NCBI GenBank assembly: GCA_902792005.1
Contig: CADAXW010000006.1
Span: 1 to 64,000, forward strand
DNA from: an uncultured Lachnospiraceae bacterium
GTDB lineage: Bacteria > Bacillota > Clostridia > Lachnospirales > Lachnospiraceae
Direction: 5' to 3'
DNA: 64,000 bases
Part shown: one piece after another, positions 8,177-16,009 of the stretch
How the letters are laid out: every line of letters starts with the position of its first letter
Position numbering within the stretch: position 1 is the stretch's first letter
The notes under the pieces: model-generated
What the model saw: the letters and a program-made list of their open reading frames with translations, nothing else
The model's database searches: none
Told to the model about the DNA's origin: nothing
Position numbers and translations under genes: made by a program

Positions 8177-10426
8177 ATGAGCAGAAGAGAACGGGTGGAA
8201 GAGCTGAAGGATGTCATGCTCTTTAAGATCAATTGCTATACCATTCTTACGATGCTTGCTGCTGTCTTTGTGGATATTCTTCTGGGATATCTGGCCGGAC
8301 AGCTGCAGCTTCCTTTCTGGCTGGATCTTATCGGTACCATGATCGTTGCCATCCAGTTCGGACCCATCGCCGGTGCACTGAACGGAACCGTGTCCGTCAC
8401 CATCATGCACCTGGTGAACAACGGGCCTGTGGCCTATGCACTGGTAGGTGCGGCTGTGGGCTTTATCGTCGGGTTTTTCTATCCCAGGAAAAGAAGAAAT
8501 GATACCCTTTCCATGATCTCCTGCGCGATCTTCGCAGGAATTCTTGCTGCGCTGATCAGCGTTCCCTTTAATTTTATCTACTATGACGGAGCCACCGGAA
8601 ATGTATGGGGCGACGCCTTAAATGATATGCTGCAGAGGCAGATCTCCAATTCCAGGTTCAATAATCTGATCGCCGAGATGTTCGTGGATATCCCGGACAA
8701 GGTGGTCAGTATCTTCGCGGCTTCCCTGCTTGTAAAGCTGGAAGAAGCTATCTTCCTAAATCGAGGCGGGAAAGGAAGAAACCATCGCTCGAATCAAAAG
8801 AACCGGTCGAATCAAAAGAATCGTAAGTTCGGGAAGCGTGCTGCCGTCAGTTCCCTTCTGATCCTCACTCTGGGTCTGGGTCTGCTTCCTGCATCCGGTG
8901 CAGAAGTTGCAGAAGCTGCTGAAACTGCGGACTATCAGTCGGATTATGAGTATACCATTTTTGGGTTCAAGGACGGTATTCCTTCTTCCGAGATCAATAC
9001 CGTTGTCCAGACCGAGGATGGCTATATCTGGATCGGAACCTATTCCGGTCTCTATGTCTATGACGGGATCCGCTTCGAAAAGGCTACCATGAAGCAGCCC
9101 ATCAGCAGTGTCATCACGCTGTTTGTGGATTCCAAGGGCCGTCTGTGGATCGGAACGAATGACAGCGGAGCCATAGTCTATGATATCCATTCCTTTGAAT
9201 ATAAGGTTTATAACAAGGAAAACGGCCTGACCTCCAATTCCATCCGGTCCATCGGAGAGGACAGTCATGGAAATGTATATCTGGGTACCTCCCTTGCGCT
9301 TGCGAAGGTGGATACGAAGGGGAAAGCCACAAGCTATGAGGATGAGAAGGATCTTTATTATGCAGACTCCTTCTATACACTGCCGGATGGAAGCATCGTG
9401 GGCATCGGAACCTCCGGTAATCTGTTCCGGCTCAGGGATGACAAGGTGATCTTCTCCACGAAATTCAGCAGAGAAGACGGTATATTCTACAGAAGCGTGT
9501 CCGGAAACGGAGCCGAGCTTCTGGTGGGTACCAGCGGAAATATCATCGACCGGTATCTTGTGCGGGAGAATGATCTCTTTTACCAGAATTATATCAGTGT
9601 CCCGCCTCTTAACTATATCAACCACCTGGAGTATAACGAGTCCTCAGGCGGGTACTTCATCTGCTGTGAGAACGGCATGAGCTTTCTGGAACCGGCTTCC
9701 GGCCGTGTCACAAAGCTTTTCAATACGAACTTTAACTATGCCGTGGAAGATGTCTGCGTAGATTATCAGGGAAATGTATGGTTCGCTTCCTCCAAGCAGG
9801 GACTCATCAAGTATTCCTACACCTATTTCCGGAATCCCTATACCAAAGTAGGTATGGATCCGACTGTGACAAATGCGCTGCTTCTGGATGGAAACCGGAT
9901 CTACATCGGAACCGATGAAGGACTGAGAGTTATCGATCTGGCGAATATGAAGCGGGTAGGGACATCCTATCTTGCCAATCTGGAGAAGCTGAGGATCCGT
10001 CATATCATGAAGGATTCCAAGGGAAATCTGTGGTTCAGCACCTACAGTGAAGAAGGCCTGGTGAAGGTGGACCCGCAGTTCAAGATCAAAACCTTCAGTG
10101 ATGAGGCCGGCGGCTACCCTGGAATGCAGTGCCGCACGGCGCTGGAGCTTTCAGACGGCACCATTCTGGCTGCGTCAAAGAAGGGACTCACATTTATTCA
10201 GGATGATAAGGTCATCGATTCCATCGGTGTGGATGAGGGCCTGAACACGTCCCTGATCCTGACACTGTATGAACGGGAGGATGGTTCCATCCTGGCCGGC
10301 TCCGACGGTGACGGCATCTATATCATCAAGGACAGAAAGATCATCGGTCATGTGGGCGAAAAGGAAGGCCTGAAGCAAAGGACGGGAACTGCTGGATCAC
10401 CTCAAGTGCCGGGCTGTACCGTGTGA
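8177..10426 (+). CDS. Membrane/propeller sensor, 5' part of a broken diguanylate cyclase gene
   Basis: ATG at 8177 follows AAAGAGGAG. Residues 1-195 form about five hydrophobic segments resembling an ECF-transporter S-component-like membrane domain. A basic linker contains the repeat RSNQKNRSNQKNRK (204-217), and a further hydrophobic segment at 222-242 resembles a signal/anchor. From about 253 come two-component-regulator propeller repeats with recurring patterns such as EDGYIWIGTYSGLYVYDG and SKGRLWIGTNDSG. The family signature stops at GEKEGLK (about 734) and the last residues are out of frame. The next open frame resumes the same protein with DGNCWITSSAGLYRV, so the two ORFs are one gene interrupted by a probable deletion. 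It stands between DUF2344 and rng, which are usually close neighbours, so this stretch is an insertion in a conserved cluster. Confidence 0.8.
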   Translation: MSRRERVEELKDVMLFKINCYTILTMLAAVFVDILLGYLAGQLQLPFWLDLIGTMIVAIQFGPIAGALNGTVSVTIMHLVNNGPVAYALVGAAVGFIVGFFYPRKRRNDTLSMISCAIFAGILAALISVPFNFIYYDGATGNVWGDALNDMLQRQISNSRFNNLIAEMFVDIPDKVVSIFAASLLVKLEEAIFLNRGGKGRNHRSNQKNRSNQKNRKFGKRAAVSSLLILTLGLGLLPASGAEVAEAAETADYQSDYEYTIFGFKDGIPSSEINTVVQTEDGYIWIGTYSGLYVYDGIRFEKATMKQPISSVITLFVDSKGRLWIGTNDSGAIVYDIHSFEYKVYNKENGLTSNSIRSIGEDSHGNVYLGTSLALAKVDTKGKATSYEDEKDLYYADSFYTLPDGSIVGIGTSGNLFRLRDDKVIFSTKFSREDGIFYRSVSGNGAELLVGTSGNIIDRYLVRENDLFYQNYISVPPLNYINHLEYNESSGGYFICCENGMSFLEPASGRVTKLFNTNFNYAVEDVCVDYQGNVWFASSKQGLIKYSYTYFRNPYTKVGMDPTVTNALLLDGNRIYIGTDEGLRVIDLANMKRVGTSYLANLEKLRIRHIMKDSKGNLWFSTYSEEGLVKVDPQFKIKTFSDEAGGYPGMQCRTALELSDGTILAASKKGLTFIQDDKVIDSIGVDEGLNTSLILTLYEREDGSILAGSDGDGIYIIKDRKIIGHVGEKEGLKQRTGTAGSPQVPGCTV
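8789..8824 (+). repeat. Imperfect 18-bp tandem repeat within the sensor gene
   Basis: Units 8789-8806 and 8807-8824 agree at 16 of 18 positions and encode the repeated RSNQKN segment between the membrane domain and the second hydrophobic segment. The length is a multiple of 3, so the frame is kept. Confidence 0.85.
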
Positions 10427-11961
10427 AGGAAAGCGCGCTGCTCGGAAACGGGGCGGATTATACCTATACTTTGATGAATGAGGACTGGGGCTTAAAGACC
10501 AGCTTCACTGCCAATTCCTGGAATGTGCTGACGGATGATTATCTCTATCTTTGCTGTACAGACGGGATCCGTATTCTGGATGAAGAGGTACTGGAGCACA
10601 GCAACAATACATTTGAAGCGCAGCTGAAGTTTATTGAGACCGTAGATGAACGGATCTTCCATGAAAACGGAAAATATGTGATCCCTGCCAGCACGGGGCG
10701 TATCAATTTCAACATCGCCGTGAATAACAGCTCTCTGTCGAATCCAACAGTTCATTACTATCTGGAGGGTTCTTCGGATGAGGGTATTACCTGCGCTCAG
10801 AGTGAGATCCTGCCGCTTTCCTTTACGGATCTTCCTTATGGGGATTACACCCTGCATATCGATGTCATGGATACCGACGGCAGAGTGTTCCTGAAGAAGG
10901 CCATCCCGGTCACCAAGGAAGCCATGATGTACGAGAAAATGTACTTCCGGATTTATCTTGGCTTTGTACTTCTGGCTCTGGTTGCCTATGTCTGCTGGCT
11001 GTTTATGGCGATCCATCGGAAGACCATGAACATCATCGGCCTTCAGAAGGAGATCTCTACTGATCCCATGACAGGACTTCTGAACAAGGCAGGTTCCTAC
11101 AAGACACTGACCCAGGTATGTAAAGAAGAGACCGGAATCCTGATGATGATCGATCTGGACAGCTTCAAGTTGGTCAATGATCTCTACGGACATGATATGG
11201 GAGATAAGATCCTGATCCGTTTCGCGGAGCTGATCAAGGGTGCAATGGATGAAAATGATGTCACCGGCCGTATCGGCGGAGATGAGTTTATCGGATTCAT
11301 GAAGCGCAGGATGGATGAGGATGATGTACAGAAGCTGACCCGGTACCTGAACCGCGAGCTTATGAAGTCGGCGAAGGAATATATGGGAGAGGATATGAAC
11401 ATCCCCCTCGGAACATCCATCGGAGCCGTACGGGTGCCCGTGGAAGGCAGGGACTTTGACGAACTCCACAAGCTGGCGGATAAAGCGCTTTATGTCGTAA
11501 AGCAGAACGGAAAGCACGGATATTCCTTCTATCAGAAGAAGAGAAGTGCTTCGGATGATGAAGTACAGGATAATAACAGCATCGACCAGATGAAGCAGAT
11601 CATGGGAGAACGAAACGAAGGAAAGGGTGCGTTCTTTGTAAACTTCGAAAAGCTGCAGGTCATCTATAAGTTCTTAAATCGAAATGACAATGTAACAGAC
11701 GCTACCACAGGCTTCCTTCGATTTACCCTGGTGGGTGAGGATATCTCCGATGAGACAAAGGATGCATTTGAGGACTTCCTGATCGTAAATCTCCGGAAGA
11801 ATGATGTTGTGAGCAGATATGCAGGACGATTCTTTGTTCTCTGTGTGGGACGGAATGAAGAAGAGTTTGAGGAGATCGCAAAACGGATCGCAGAGAAGTG
11901 GGAAGAAGCTGAGGAAAATGATGATACGACAGTATTGCACGAGGTAGAACGTGTAGGTTAG
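10423..11961 (+). CDS. GGDEF diguanylate cyclase, 3' part of the broken propeller-sensor gene
   Basis: The frame opens with the end of a propeller blade before the GTG at 10423, which overlaps the upstream stop as GTGTGA, so re-initiation could still express it. In the 512 residues: last propeller strands (1-55), an immunoglobulin-like Y_Y_Y-type domain (about 64-165), one membrane helix (176-196) and a GGDEF domain with intact GGDEF at 285-289, plus DLDSFKLVND and GHDMGDK. The usual inhibitory RxxD site upstream is absent (DENDVTGRIGGDEF, Asp in place of Arg), so product feedback is probably lost. A second, degenerate GGDEF-like domain (about 395-500) has AGRFF where GGDEF would be. The intact protein would couple an outside ligand to c-di-GMP synthesis. 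Roughly 45 residues appear to be missing at the break, judging by remembered homologues. Confidence 0.85.
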   Translation: MKESALLGNGADYTYTLMNEDWGLKTSFTANSWNVLTDDYLYLCCTDGIRILDEEVLEHSNNTFEAQLKFIETVDERIFHENGKYVIPASTGRINFNIAVNNSSLSNPTVHYYLEGSSDEGITCAQSEILPLSFTDLPYGDYTLHIDVMDTDGRVFLKKAIPVTKEAMMYEKMYFRIYLGFVLLALVAYVCWLFMAIHRKTMNIIGLQKEISTDPMTGLLNKAGSYKTLTQVCKEETGILMMIDLDSFKLVNDLYGHDMGDKILIRFAELIKGAMDENDVTGRIGGDEFIGFMKRRMDEDDVQKLTRYLNRELMKSAKEYMGEDMNIPLGTSIGAVRVPVEGRDFDELHKLADKALYVVKQNGKHGYSFYQKKRSASDDEVQDNNSIDQMKQIMGERNEGKGAFFVNFEKLQVIYKFLNRNDNVTDATTGFLRFTLVGEDISDETKDAFEDFLIVNLRKNDVVSRYAGRFFVLCVGRNEEEFEEIAKRIAEKWEEAEENDDTTVLHEVERVG

Positions 11962-12015
11962 ACATGAGGTAGAACGTGTAGGTTAGATATGAGGAAGAAC
12001 CTGCAGGTTAGAGGA
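11941..12015 (+). repeat. Three 25-bp tandem repeats across the gene junction
   Basis: Units at 11941-11965 and 11966-11990 differ at one base; the third (11991-12015) is more diverged. The first contains the last codons and TAG stop of the diguanylate cyclase gene; the others lie in the leader of the wall hydrolase gene and contain an extra in-frame ATG (11989) without a good ribosome binding site. Confidence 0.93.
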
Positions 12016-12021
12016 CGTGAG

Positions 12022-13293
12022 ATGAAAAAGGGGATGCATAAAATGAGAGGGATGAAATGGGTGAAATGGGTGAAATGGAAAGGAATGCGAAGGCTGATCG
12101 CCGTGCTGCTGCTTTCCGCCGTGCTGCTGGCAGAGCCTGTGACGGCCCATGCCGAAAAGAAACCGAAGCAGGAGGTGCTTTCCGAACAGGAACAGGATGA
12201 TCCTGCCAAGTCCAAGGCGGTAAAGGCAGGGAAGGACTACAAGTGGAAGAAGAGCGGGAATGACTGGTATCTGCTGACACCGAAAAAGAAGCCTGTGACT
12301 GGCTGGGCCAGAAAGGATAAGACCTGGTATTATTTCAGCAAGGACGGAGTCATGCAGACCGGCTGGGTGAAGAACAATAAGAAATGGTACTACATGAATT
12401 CGGATGGTGCCATGCAGACCGGATGGGTACAGGATGGAACCACCTGGTATTATCTGGATGAGAACGGCATCATGAAGACCGGATGGCTGAAGCAGGGGAA
12501 GAAAAAATACTATCTTCAGAAAAGCGGAGCCATGACCGTTGGCTGGAAGCGCATCAGCAAGAAGTGGTATTATTTTAAGTCGAACGGAAATATGAGCACC
12601 GGCTGGACGGAGGTCGACGGCGAAAAGTACCGGCTGACCGAGGCGGGTGTGATGAGGACAGGCTGGATCAAGGAAAACGGAGAATATTTCTATCTTTCCT
12701 CCTCCGGTGTTATGGCACATGACGGCTGGCTGGTGAAGAAGGGACACTGGTATCATTTCAATTCGGACGGAAAGATGGACCAGGACGAGACGGAGGAACA
12801 GGCACTGGTTTCCATGCCCGGGTATTACATCAGCCCCATGAAGGCAGGAAAGTATAATTCCCGCAAGGAACGGATCGAAGCCATGATCGAGCGGGCGTAT
12901 GAATATAAGAATGCCGGAACCACCTATCAGATCTGTAAGTCACAGAAGCCGGGACAGTATGCCGACTGCAGCGGTCTGGTCATGCAGTGTCTCTATGCAG
13001 CGGGATTTGATCCTGCACCTGCCACACCGGCGCATCATGCGCGACCGGAGAATGAGTATGACTCCCGGACCTTATATTATAAAGTCCCCATGAAGAAGGT
13101 GTCCTACGTGGATAAGCGCCGGGGAGATCTGATCTTTTATAACAAACCGGGAACGAATACCATCATTCATGTGGCGATCTATCTCGGGAATAACCGGGTG
13201 ATCGAGTCCTGGCCGCCTGCGGTCACGGACAAGTACGGCATCAACAGTTCACCCCATACCTCGGTTTTTGCGGTGCTGCGGCCATTCGAATAA
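12022..13293 (+). CDS. Secreted NlpC/P60 peptidase with CW (choline-binding-type) repeats
   Basis: Basic N-terminus with Lys-Trp-Val repeats, then a hydrophobic signal segment ending in VTAHA; a mature secreted protein of about 380 residues follows. The first half has about eight repeats of the GW-x-YYF type (KTWYYFSKDGVMQTGW and variants), which bind choline or wall polymers in related proteins. The last 140 residues are an NlpC/P60 domain with catalytic Cys in YADCSGLVMQ and His in IIHVAIYLG, the class that cuts peptidoglycan stem peptides. The start is uncertain: ATG at 12022 has GAGGA 6 bases upstream, while ATG 11989 and ATG 12043 are alternatives. It is probably a cell-wall hydrolase acting at the surface. 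The upstream leader is built of 25-bp repeats. Confidence 0.87.
   Translation: MKKGMHKMRGMKWVKWVKWKGMRRLIAVLLLSAVLLAEPVTAHAEKKPKQEVLSEQEQDDPAKSKAVKAGKDYKWKKSGNDWYLLTPKKKPVTGWARKDKTWYYFSKDGVMQTGWVKNNKKWYYMNSDGAMQTGWVQDGTTWYYLDENGIMKTGWLKQGKKKYYLQKSGAMTVGWKRISKKWYYFKSNGNMSTGWTEVDGEKYRLTEAGVMRTGWIKENGEYFYLSSSGVMAHDGWLVKKGHWYHFNSDGKMDQDETEEQALVSMPGYYISPMKAGKYNSRKERIEAMIERAYEYKNAGTTYQICKSQKPGQYADCSGLVMQCLYAAGFDPAPATPAHHARPENEYDSRTLYYKVPMKKVSYVDKRRGDLIFYNKPGTNTIIHVAIYLGNNRVIESWPPAVTDKYGINSSPHTSVFAVLRPFE
12052..12078 (+). repeat. 9-bp tandem repeat in the signal peptide region
   Basis: Three units of TGAAATGGG-type sequence encode the Lys-Trp-Val repeats just before the hydrophobic signal segment of the NlpC/P60 protein. 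Confidence 0.8.
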
Positions 13294-13332
13294 CAATTTG
13301 ATTGGAAAATAGTAAAATTCTGACAAACATCG

Positions 13333-13361
13333 TTGCATTATTTGTAAAACTTTACTATAAT
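13333..13361 (+). promoter_or_regulatory. Promoter upstream of the zinc-ribbon gene and rng
   Basis: TTGCAT (13333-13338), 17-base spacer, TATAAT (13356-13361), in an AT-rich gap after the NlpC/P60 gene. It would serve the 58-residue zinc-ribbon gene and probably rng. Confidence 0.75.
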
Positions 13362-13402
13362 TGAATCAGGTTCAAATATAGTTCTACAAAGGGAGGTGTC
13401 AA

Positions 13403-13579
13403 ATGGGACTTTTTGACATTTTTAAAAAGAATAACAGCGGCGTGCGTGAGTGCCCCTCCTGTGAGTCAAGGGATGTTTCTCCCGCGATCCCCGAGCAGCT
13501 GGCCGGAGTCAAGAGGGAAGACGGAACGCCGTACTTCTGTAATAACTGCGGTAAGGTATTTTGGGTGAAGGAATCCTGA
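13403..13579 (+). CDS. Small zinc-ribbon protein (58 residues)
   Basis: ATG with GGGAGGTG 5-6 bases upstream opens a 58-codon frame ending in TGA. The protein starts MGLFDIFKK and has two Cys pairs, CPSC (about residues 18-21) and CNNC (about 46-49), spaced as in a zinc ribbon, and ends in KVFWVKES. The start resembles that of the DUF4428 protein elsewhere in the window (MGLFSKISD), but no relation is claimed. It is preceded by a strong promoter and followed by rng after 29 bases. Function unknown; a nucleic-acid or protein interaction through the ribbon is the usual guess. Confidence 0.8.
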   Translation: MGLFDIFKKNNSGVRECPSCESRDVSPAIPEQLAGVKREDGTPYFCNNCGKVFWVKES

Positions 13580-13608
13580 GATTCAACAGGAAAAACAGGA
13601 GTTGAAAG

Positions 13609-14814
13609 TTGAAGGCTGATTTTGTTTATACAAAATATGCAGAAAAGAAAATGGGGTTTTTGTTTGTGGATCATTCCCTGACAGAAGCCCTGTTTTTTTC
13701 TGATGATGAAATGCTGGGAAGCATCTGTACCGCCACCGTCACAAAGATCGTACCCACCATGGGCGCCGCATTTCTGGAGGGACCGGAGGGACTGGTGCTT
13801 TTTTATCAGTTAAAGGAAAATGAAGGAAGACACCGGATCCTGCGTAAGAGAGGCAGTAAAAATAACGGAATGATACCGGGCAGATATGAACAGATCTCTG
13901 TGGGGGACACCATTCTGGTCCAGGTCTCCGCGACACCCCAGAAGGGAAAGCAGGCGGAGGCTTCCGCGAATCTGTCGCTGAAAAGCGACGCTGTGGTCGT
14001 GAACTGCAGCGGACAGGTGGGGATCTCGAAAAAACTCCGGGATCCGGAACGCAGGGAGGAGCTAAAGGAGCTGCTTTTGAACATTTTAAGAGAAGAAACA
14101 GAATCGGAGGATTTTGACGGATTCGGTTTCATCGCCAGGACATCGGCAGCGGAGAAATCGGATGATGAGTTAAGAGAGGTTTCCATAATATTATTATGTC
14201 AACTAAGAGAGCTGATCAAGAGGGCAGAGACCACTCCGGAGCATAAATGGCTTTATCGAAACAGTAACACCCCGGAGGCTTATGTGCATCAGATGGTACA
14301 GAGGGGTCTCTATGAGGAAACTGCAGTTCACACGGATCTGGAGTGGGAGGATCCGGCACCGGAGGGCTACCGGCTGAATCTGATGTCTCCGGAGCGGGAG
14401 AACCCCGGGATCATTTTCAATCTGCCGACTCTTATGGAGAAGGCTATGAACCGGAAGGTATATCTGAAGGGCGGAGGCTATCTCTATGTGGAAACCACGG
14501 AGGCTATGACCGTGATCGATGTAAATTCCGGAAAGAATATCAATGGGAAGAGTCATGAAGAGAGTGCCCTGGAGCAGAACCTGGAGGCGGCAGCAGAGAT
14601 CGCACGGCTGATCCGGCTGCTGAATCTTTCCGGGATCATCATGATCGATTTCATCAGCATGAAGAAGCCGGCCCATGACGGCCAGGTGATGGGAGAACTG
14701 AGGCGCTGTACCGCCCAGGACCCCTGTCAGGTCCATGTGGTGGATATGACAAAGCTGGGGATCGTTGAAGTGACAAGAGAGAAGAAAGCACCGCCGCTGA
14801 GGGAGCTCCTCTGA
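13609..14814 (+). CDS. rng: Ribonuclease G/E family endoribonuclease, lacking a zinc-link
   Basis: A 401-residue RNase E/G catalytic core with TTG start (AGGA 8 bases upstream). An S1-like region occupies roughly residues 35-120. The catalytic aspartates are in MTVIDVNSGKN and IIMIDFISMK, and the core ends in the family motif DMTKLGIVEVTREK. The protein stops directly after this, without the CPxCxG zinc-link that in the E. coli enzymes organises oligomers; no Cys codons are seen in any frame just downstream. It processes or degrades single-stranded RNA, including rRNA precursors. It sits, as commonly in Firmicutes, just upstream of rplU. The gap to rplU holds a separate promoter and a leader RNA. 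Confidence 0.93.
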   Translation: MKADFVYTKYAEKKMGFLFVDHSLTEALFFSDDEMLGSICTATVTKIVPTMGAAFLEGPEGLVLFYQLKENEGRHRILRKRGSKNNGMIPGRYEQISVGDTILVQVSATPQKGKQAEASANLSLKSDAVVVNCSGQVGISKKLRDPERREELKELLLNILREETESEDFDGFGFIARTSAAEKSDDELREVSIILLCQLRELIKRAETTPEHKWLYRNSNTPEAYVHQMVQRGLYEETAVHTDLEWEDPAPEGYRLNLMSPERENPGIIFNLPTLMEKAMNRKVYLKGGGYLYVETTEAMTVIDVNSGKNINGKSHEESALEQNLEAAAEIARLIRLLNLSGIIMIDFISMKKPAHDGQVMGELRRCTAQDPCQVHVVDMTKLGIVEVTREKKAPPLRELL

Positions 14815-14853
14815 TTTTTCCCGATTTTTCGCCACATTTTCATGAAATAATGG

Positions 14854-14883
14854 TTGACAGAATCTGGGGGAAGGTGCTATATT
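14854..14883 (+). promoter_or_regulatory. Promoter of the rplU operon
   Basis: Perfect TTGACA (14854-14859), 18-base spacer, TATATT (14878-14883). It lies about 105 bases before rplU, leaving room for the leader RNA. Confidence 0.78.
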
Positions 14884-14980
14884 ATCAAGGTATGCCGCAC
14901 AACGAGGTAGAAGTGTGTCATTTCGCAAGTATCCTCTAATTGGGATCACCGAAGTTGGCGAGTTTTAATGATAGGAGGAA
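14884..14980 (+). ncRNA. Probable L21 leader (ribosomal protein autoregulatory element)
   Basis: The transcript between the promoter and the rplU ribosome binding site carries CCGCACAACGAGGTAG followed by pairing segments, which looks like the Firmicutes L21 leader found before rplU. That element is thought to let L21 repress its own mRNA. The assignment is from context and remembered motif, without a covariance search. Confidence 0.5.
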
Positions 14981-14986
14981 AACCAT

Positions 14987-15295
14987 ATGTACGCAATCAT
15001 TGCAACAGGCGGAAAGCAGTACAAGGTGGCTGAGGGAGATATCATTCGAGTTGAAAAGCTCGGCGCTGAAGATGGCGCAGAGGTTACATTTGATGATGTA
15101 ATCGCAGTTCAGAATGACACAGAACTTCTCTTTGGCGACGCTGTTAAGAACGCAGCTGTTAAGGCATCCGTTGTAAAGACGGACAAGGCTAAAAAGGTCG
15201 TTGTTTACAGATATAAGCGTAAGAGCGGATATCATAAGAAGAACGGTCACAGACAGCCGTACACAGAAGTAAAGATCGAATCCATTAACGCGTAA
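14987..15295 (+). CDS. rplU: 50S ribosomal protein L21
   Basis: A 102-residue protein of typical length, beginning MYAIIATGGKQYKV and ending with the conserved RKSGYHKKNGHRQPYT segment that contacts 23S rRNA. TAGGAGG lies 7-8 bases before the ATG. It is first in the rplU-prp-rpmA operon, which has its own promoter and leader. The product is a structural protein of the large ribosomal subunit. Confidence 0.98.
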   Translation: MYAIIATGGKQYKVAEGDIIRVEKLGAEDGAEVTFDDVIAVQNDTELLFGDAVKNAAVKASVVKTDKAKKVVVYRYKRKSGYHKKNGHRQPYTEVKIESINA

Positions 15296-15312
15296 TCAGC
15301 GAGGTTGGACGT

Positions 15313-15636
15313 ATGATCCGTGCAAAATTTTATCTGCATGACAATACCTATTTCGGATTTCAGCTGACCGGACACGCAGAATATGCGGAACCGGGAGAGG
15401 ATATCCTTTGCAGTGCGGTATCCGCACTGGCGATCAACACCGTGAATTCCATTGAGGAACTGACATCGGATCATCTGATCGCAGAAGTAAAGGACGGCTA
15501 TCTTCGTGCAAAGGTCCGGGGAGAGGTAAGTCAGGCAAGTCATATTCTGATCAAGTCCTTACAGATCGGCTTATGTGAGATCTATAAGGAGTATGGAGAC
15601 GAGTATATTCGAATATTCTTTAAGGAGGTATCGTAA
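15313..15636 (+). CDS. prp: Ribosomal-processing cysteine protease Prp
   Basis: A 107-residue protein of the YsxB/Prp family with catalytic His21 in [11 protein letters not shown] and Cys33 in [10 protein letters not shown]. Prp removes the short N-terminal extension of L27, and the L27 encoded directly downstream has exactly such an extension. ATG at 15313 follows AGCGAGG weakly. The stop is 2 bases before the start of rpmA, so protease and substrate are translationally linked. Confidence 0.95.
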   Translation: MIRAKFYLHDNTYFGFQLTGHAEYAEPGEDILCSAVSALAINTVNSIEELTSDHLIAEVKDGYLRAKVRGEVSQASHILIKSLQIGLCEIYKEYGDEYIRIFFKEVS

Positions 15637-15637
15637 A

Positions 15638-15919
15638 GTGCTGAGAATGAATTTACAGCTCTTCGCTCACAAAAAGGGTGTTGGTTCTACCAAGAACGGT
15701 CGTGATTCCGAAGCAAAGCGCCTTGGAGCGAAAAGAGCAGACGGACAGTTTGTAAAAGCAGGCAATATTTTATACAGACAGCGTGGAACAAAGATTCATC
15801 CGGGACTCAATGTTGGACGTGGCGGTGACGACACACTCTTCGCATTGACAGATGGAATTGTTCGGTTTGAGAGACTGGGAAGAGATAAGAAGCAGGTATC
15901 TGTTCATCCGGTTGCTTAA
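15638..15919 (+). CDS. rpmA: 50S ribosomal protein L27 with cleavable N-terminal extension
   Basis: A 93-residue L27 starting at GTG 15638, chosen because AAGGAGG is 9 bases upstream; the ATG at 15647 is too distant. The protein begins [20 protein letters not shown], containing the Prp site after Phe9, before the mature AHKKG start. Mature L27 reaches the peptidyl transferase centre with this N-terminus. A clear terminator follows the gene. Confidence 0.97.
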   Translation: MLRMNLQLFAHKKGVGSTKNGRDSEAKRLGAKRADGQFVKAGNILYRQRGTKIHPGLNVGRGGDDTLFALTDGIVRFERLGRDKKQVSVHPVA

Positions 15920-15928
15920 GAACGAAGA

Positions 15929-15966
15929 GAGGGAGCTTTGTGGCGACACAGAGCTCCTTTTTCTTT
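15929..15966 (+). terminator. Rho-independent terminator after rpmA
   Basis: An inverted repeat of GGGAGCTTTGT with ACAGAGCTCC, loop around GGCGAC, followed by TTTTTCTTT. It ends the rplU-prp-rpmA unit. Confidence 0.85.
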
Positions 15967-16009
15967 ACTAAATTAAATTCTTTATTTTCAAATCATTAGG
16001 AGAATGCTT

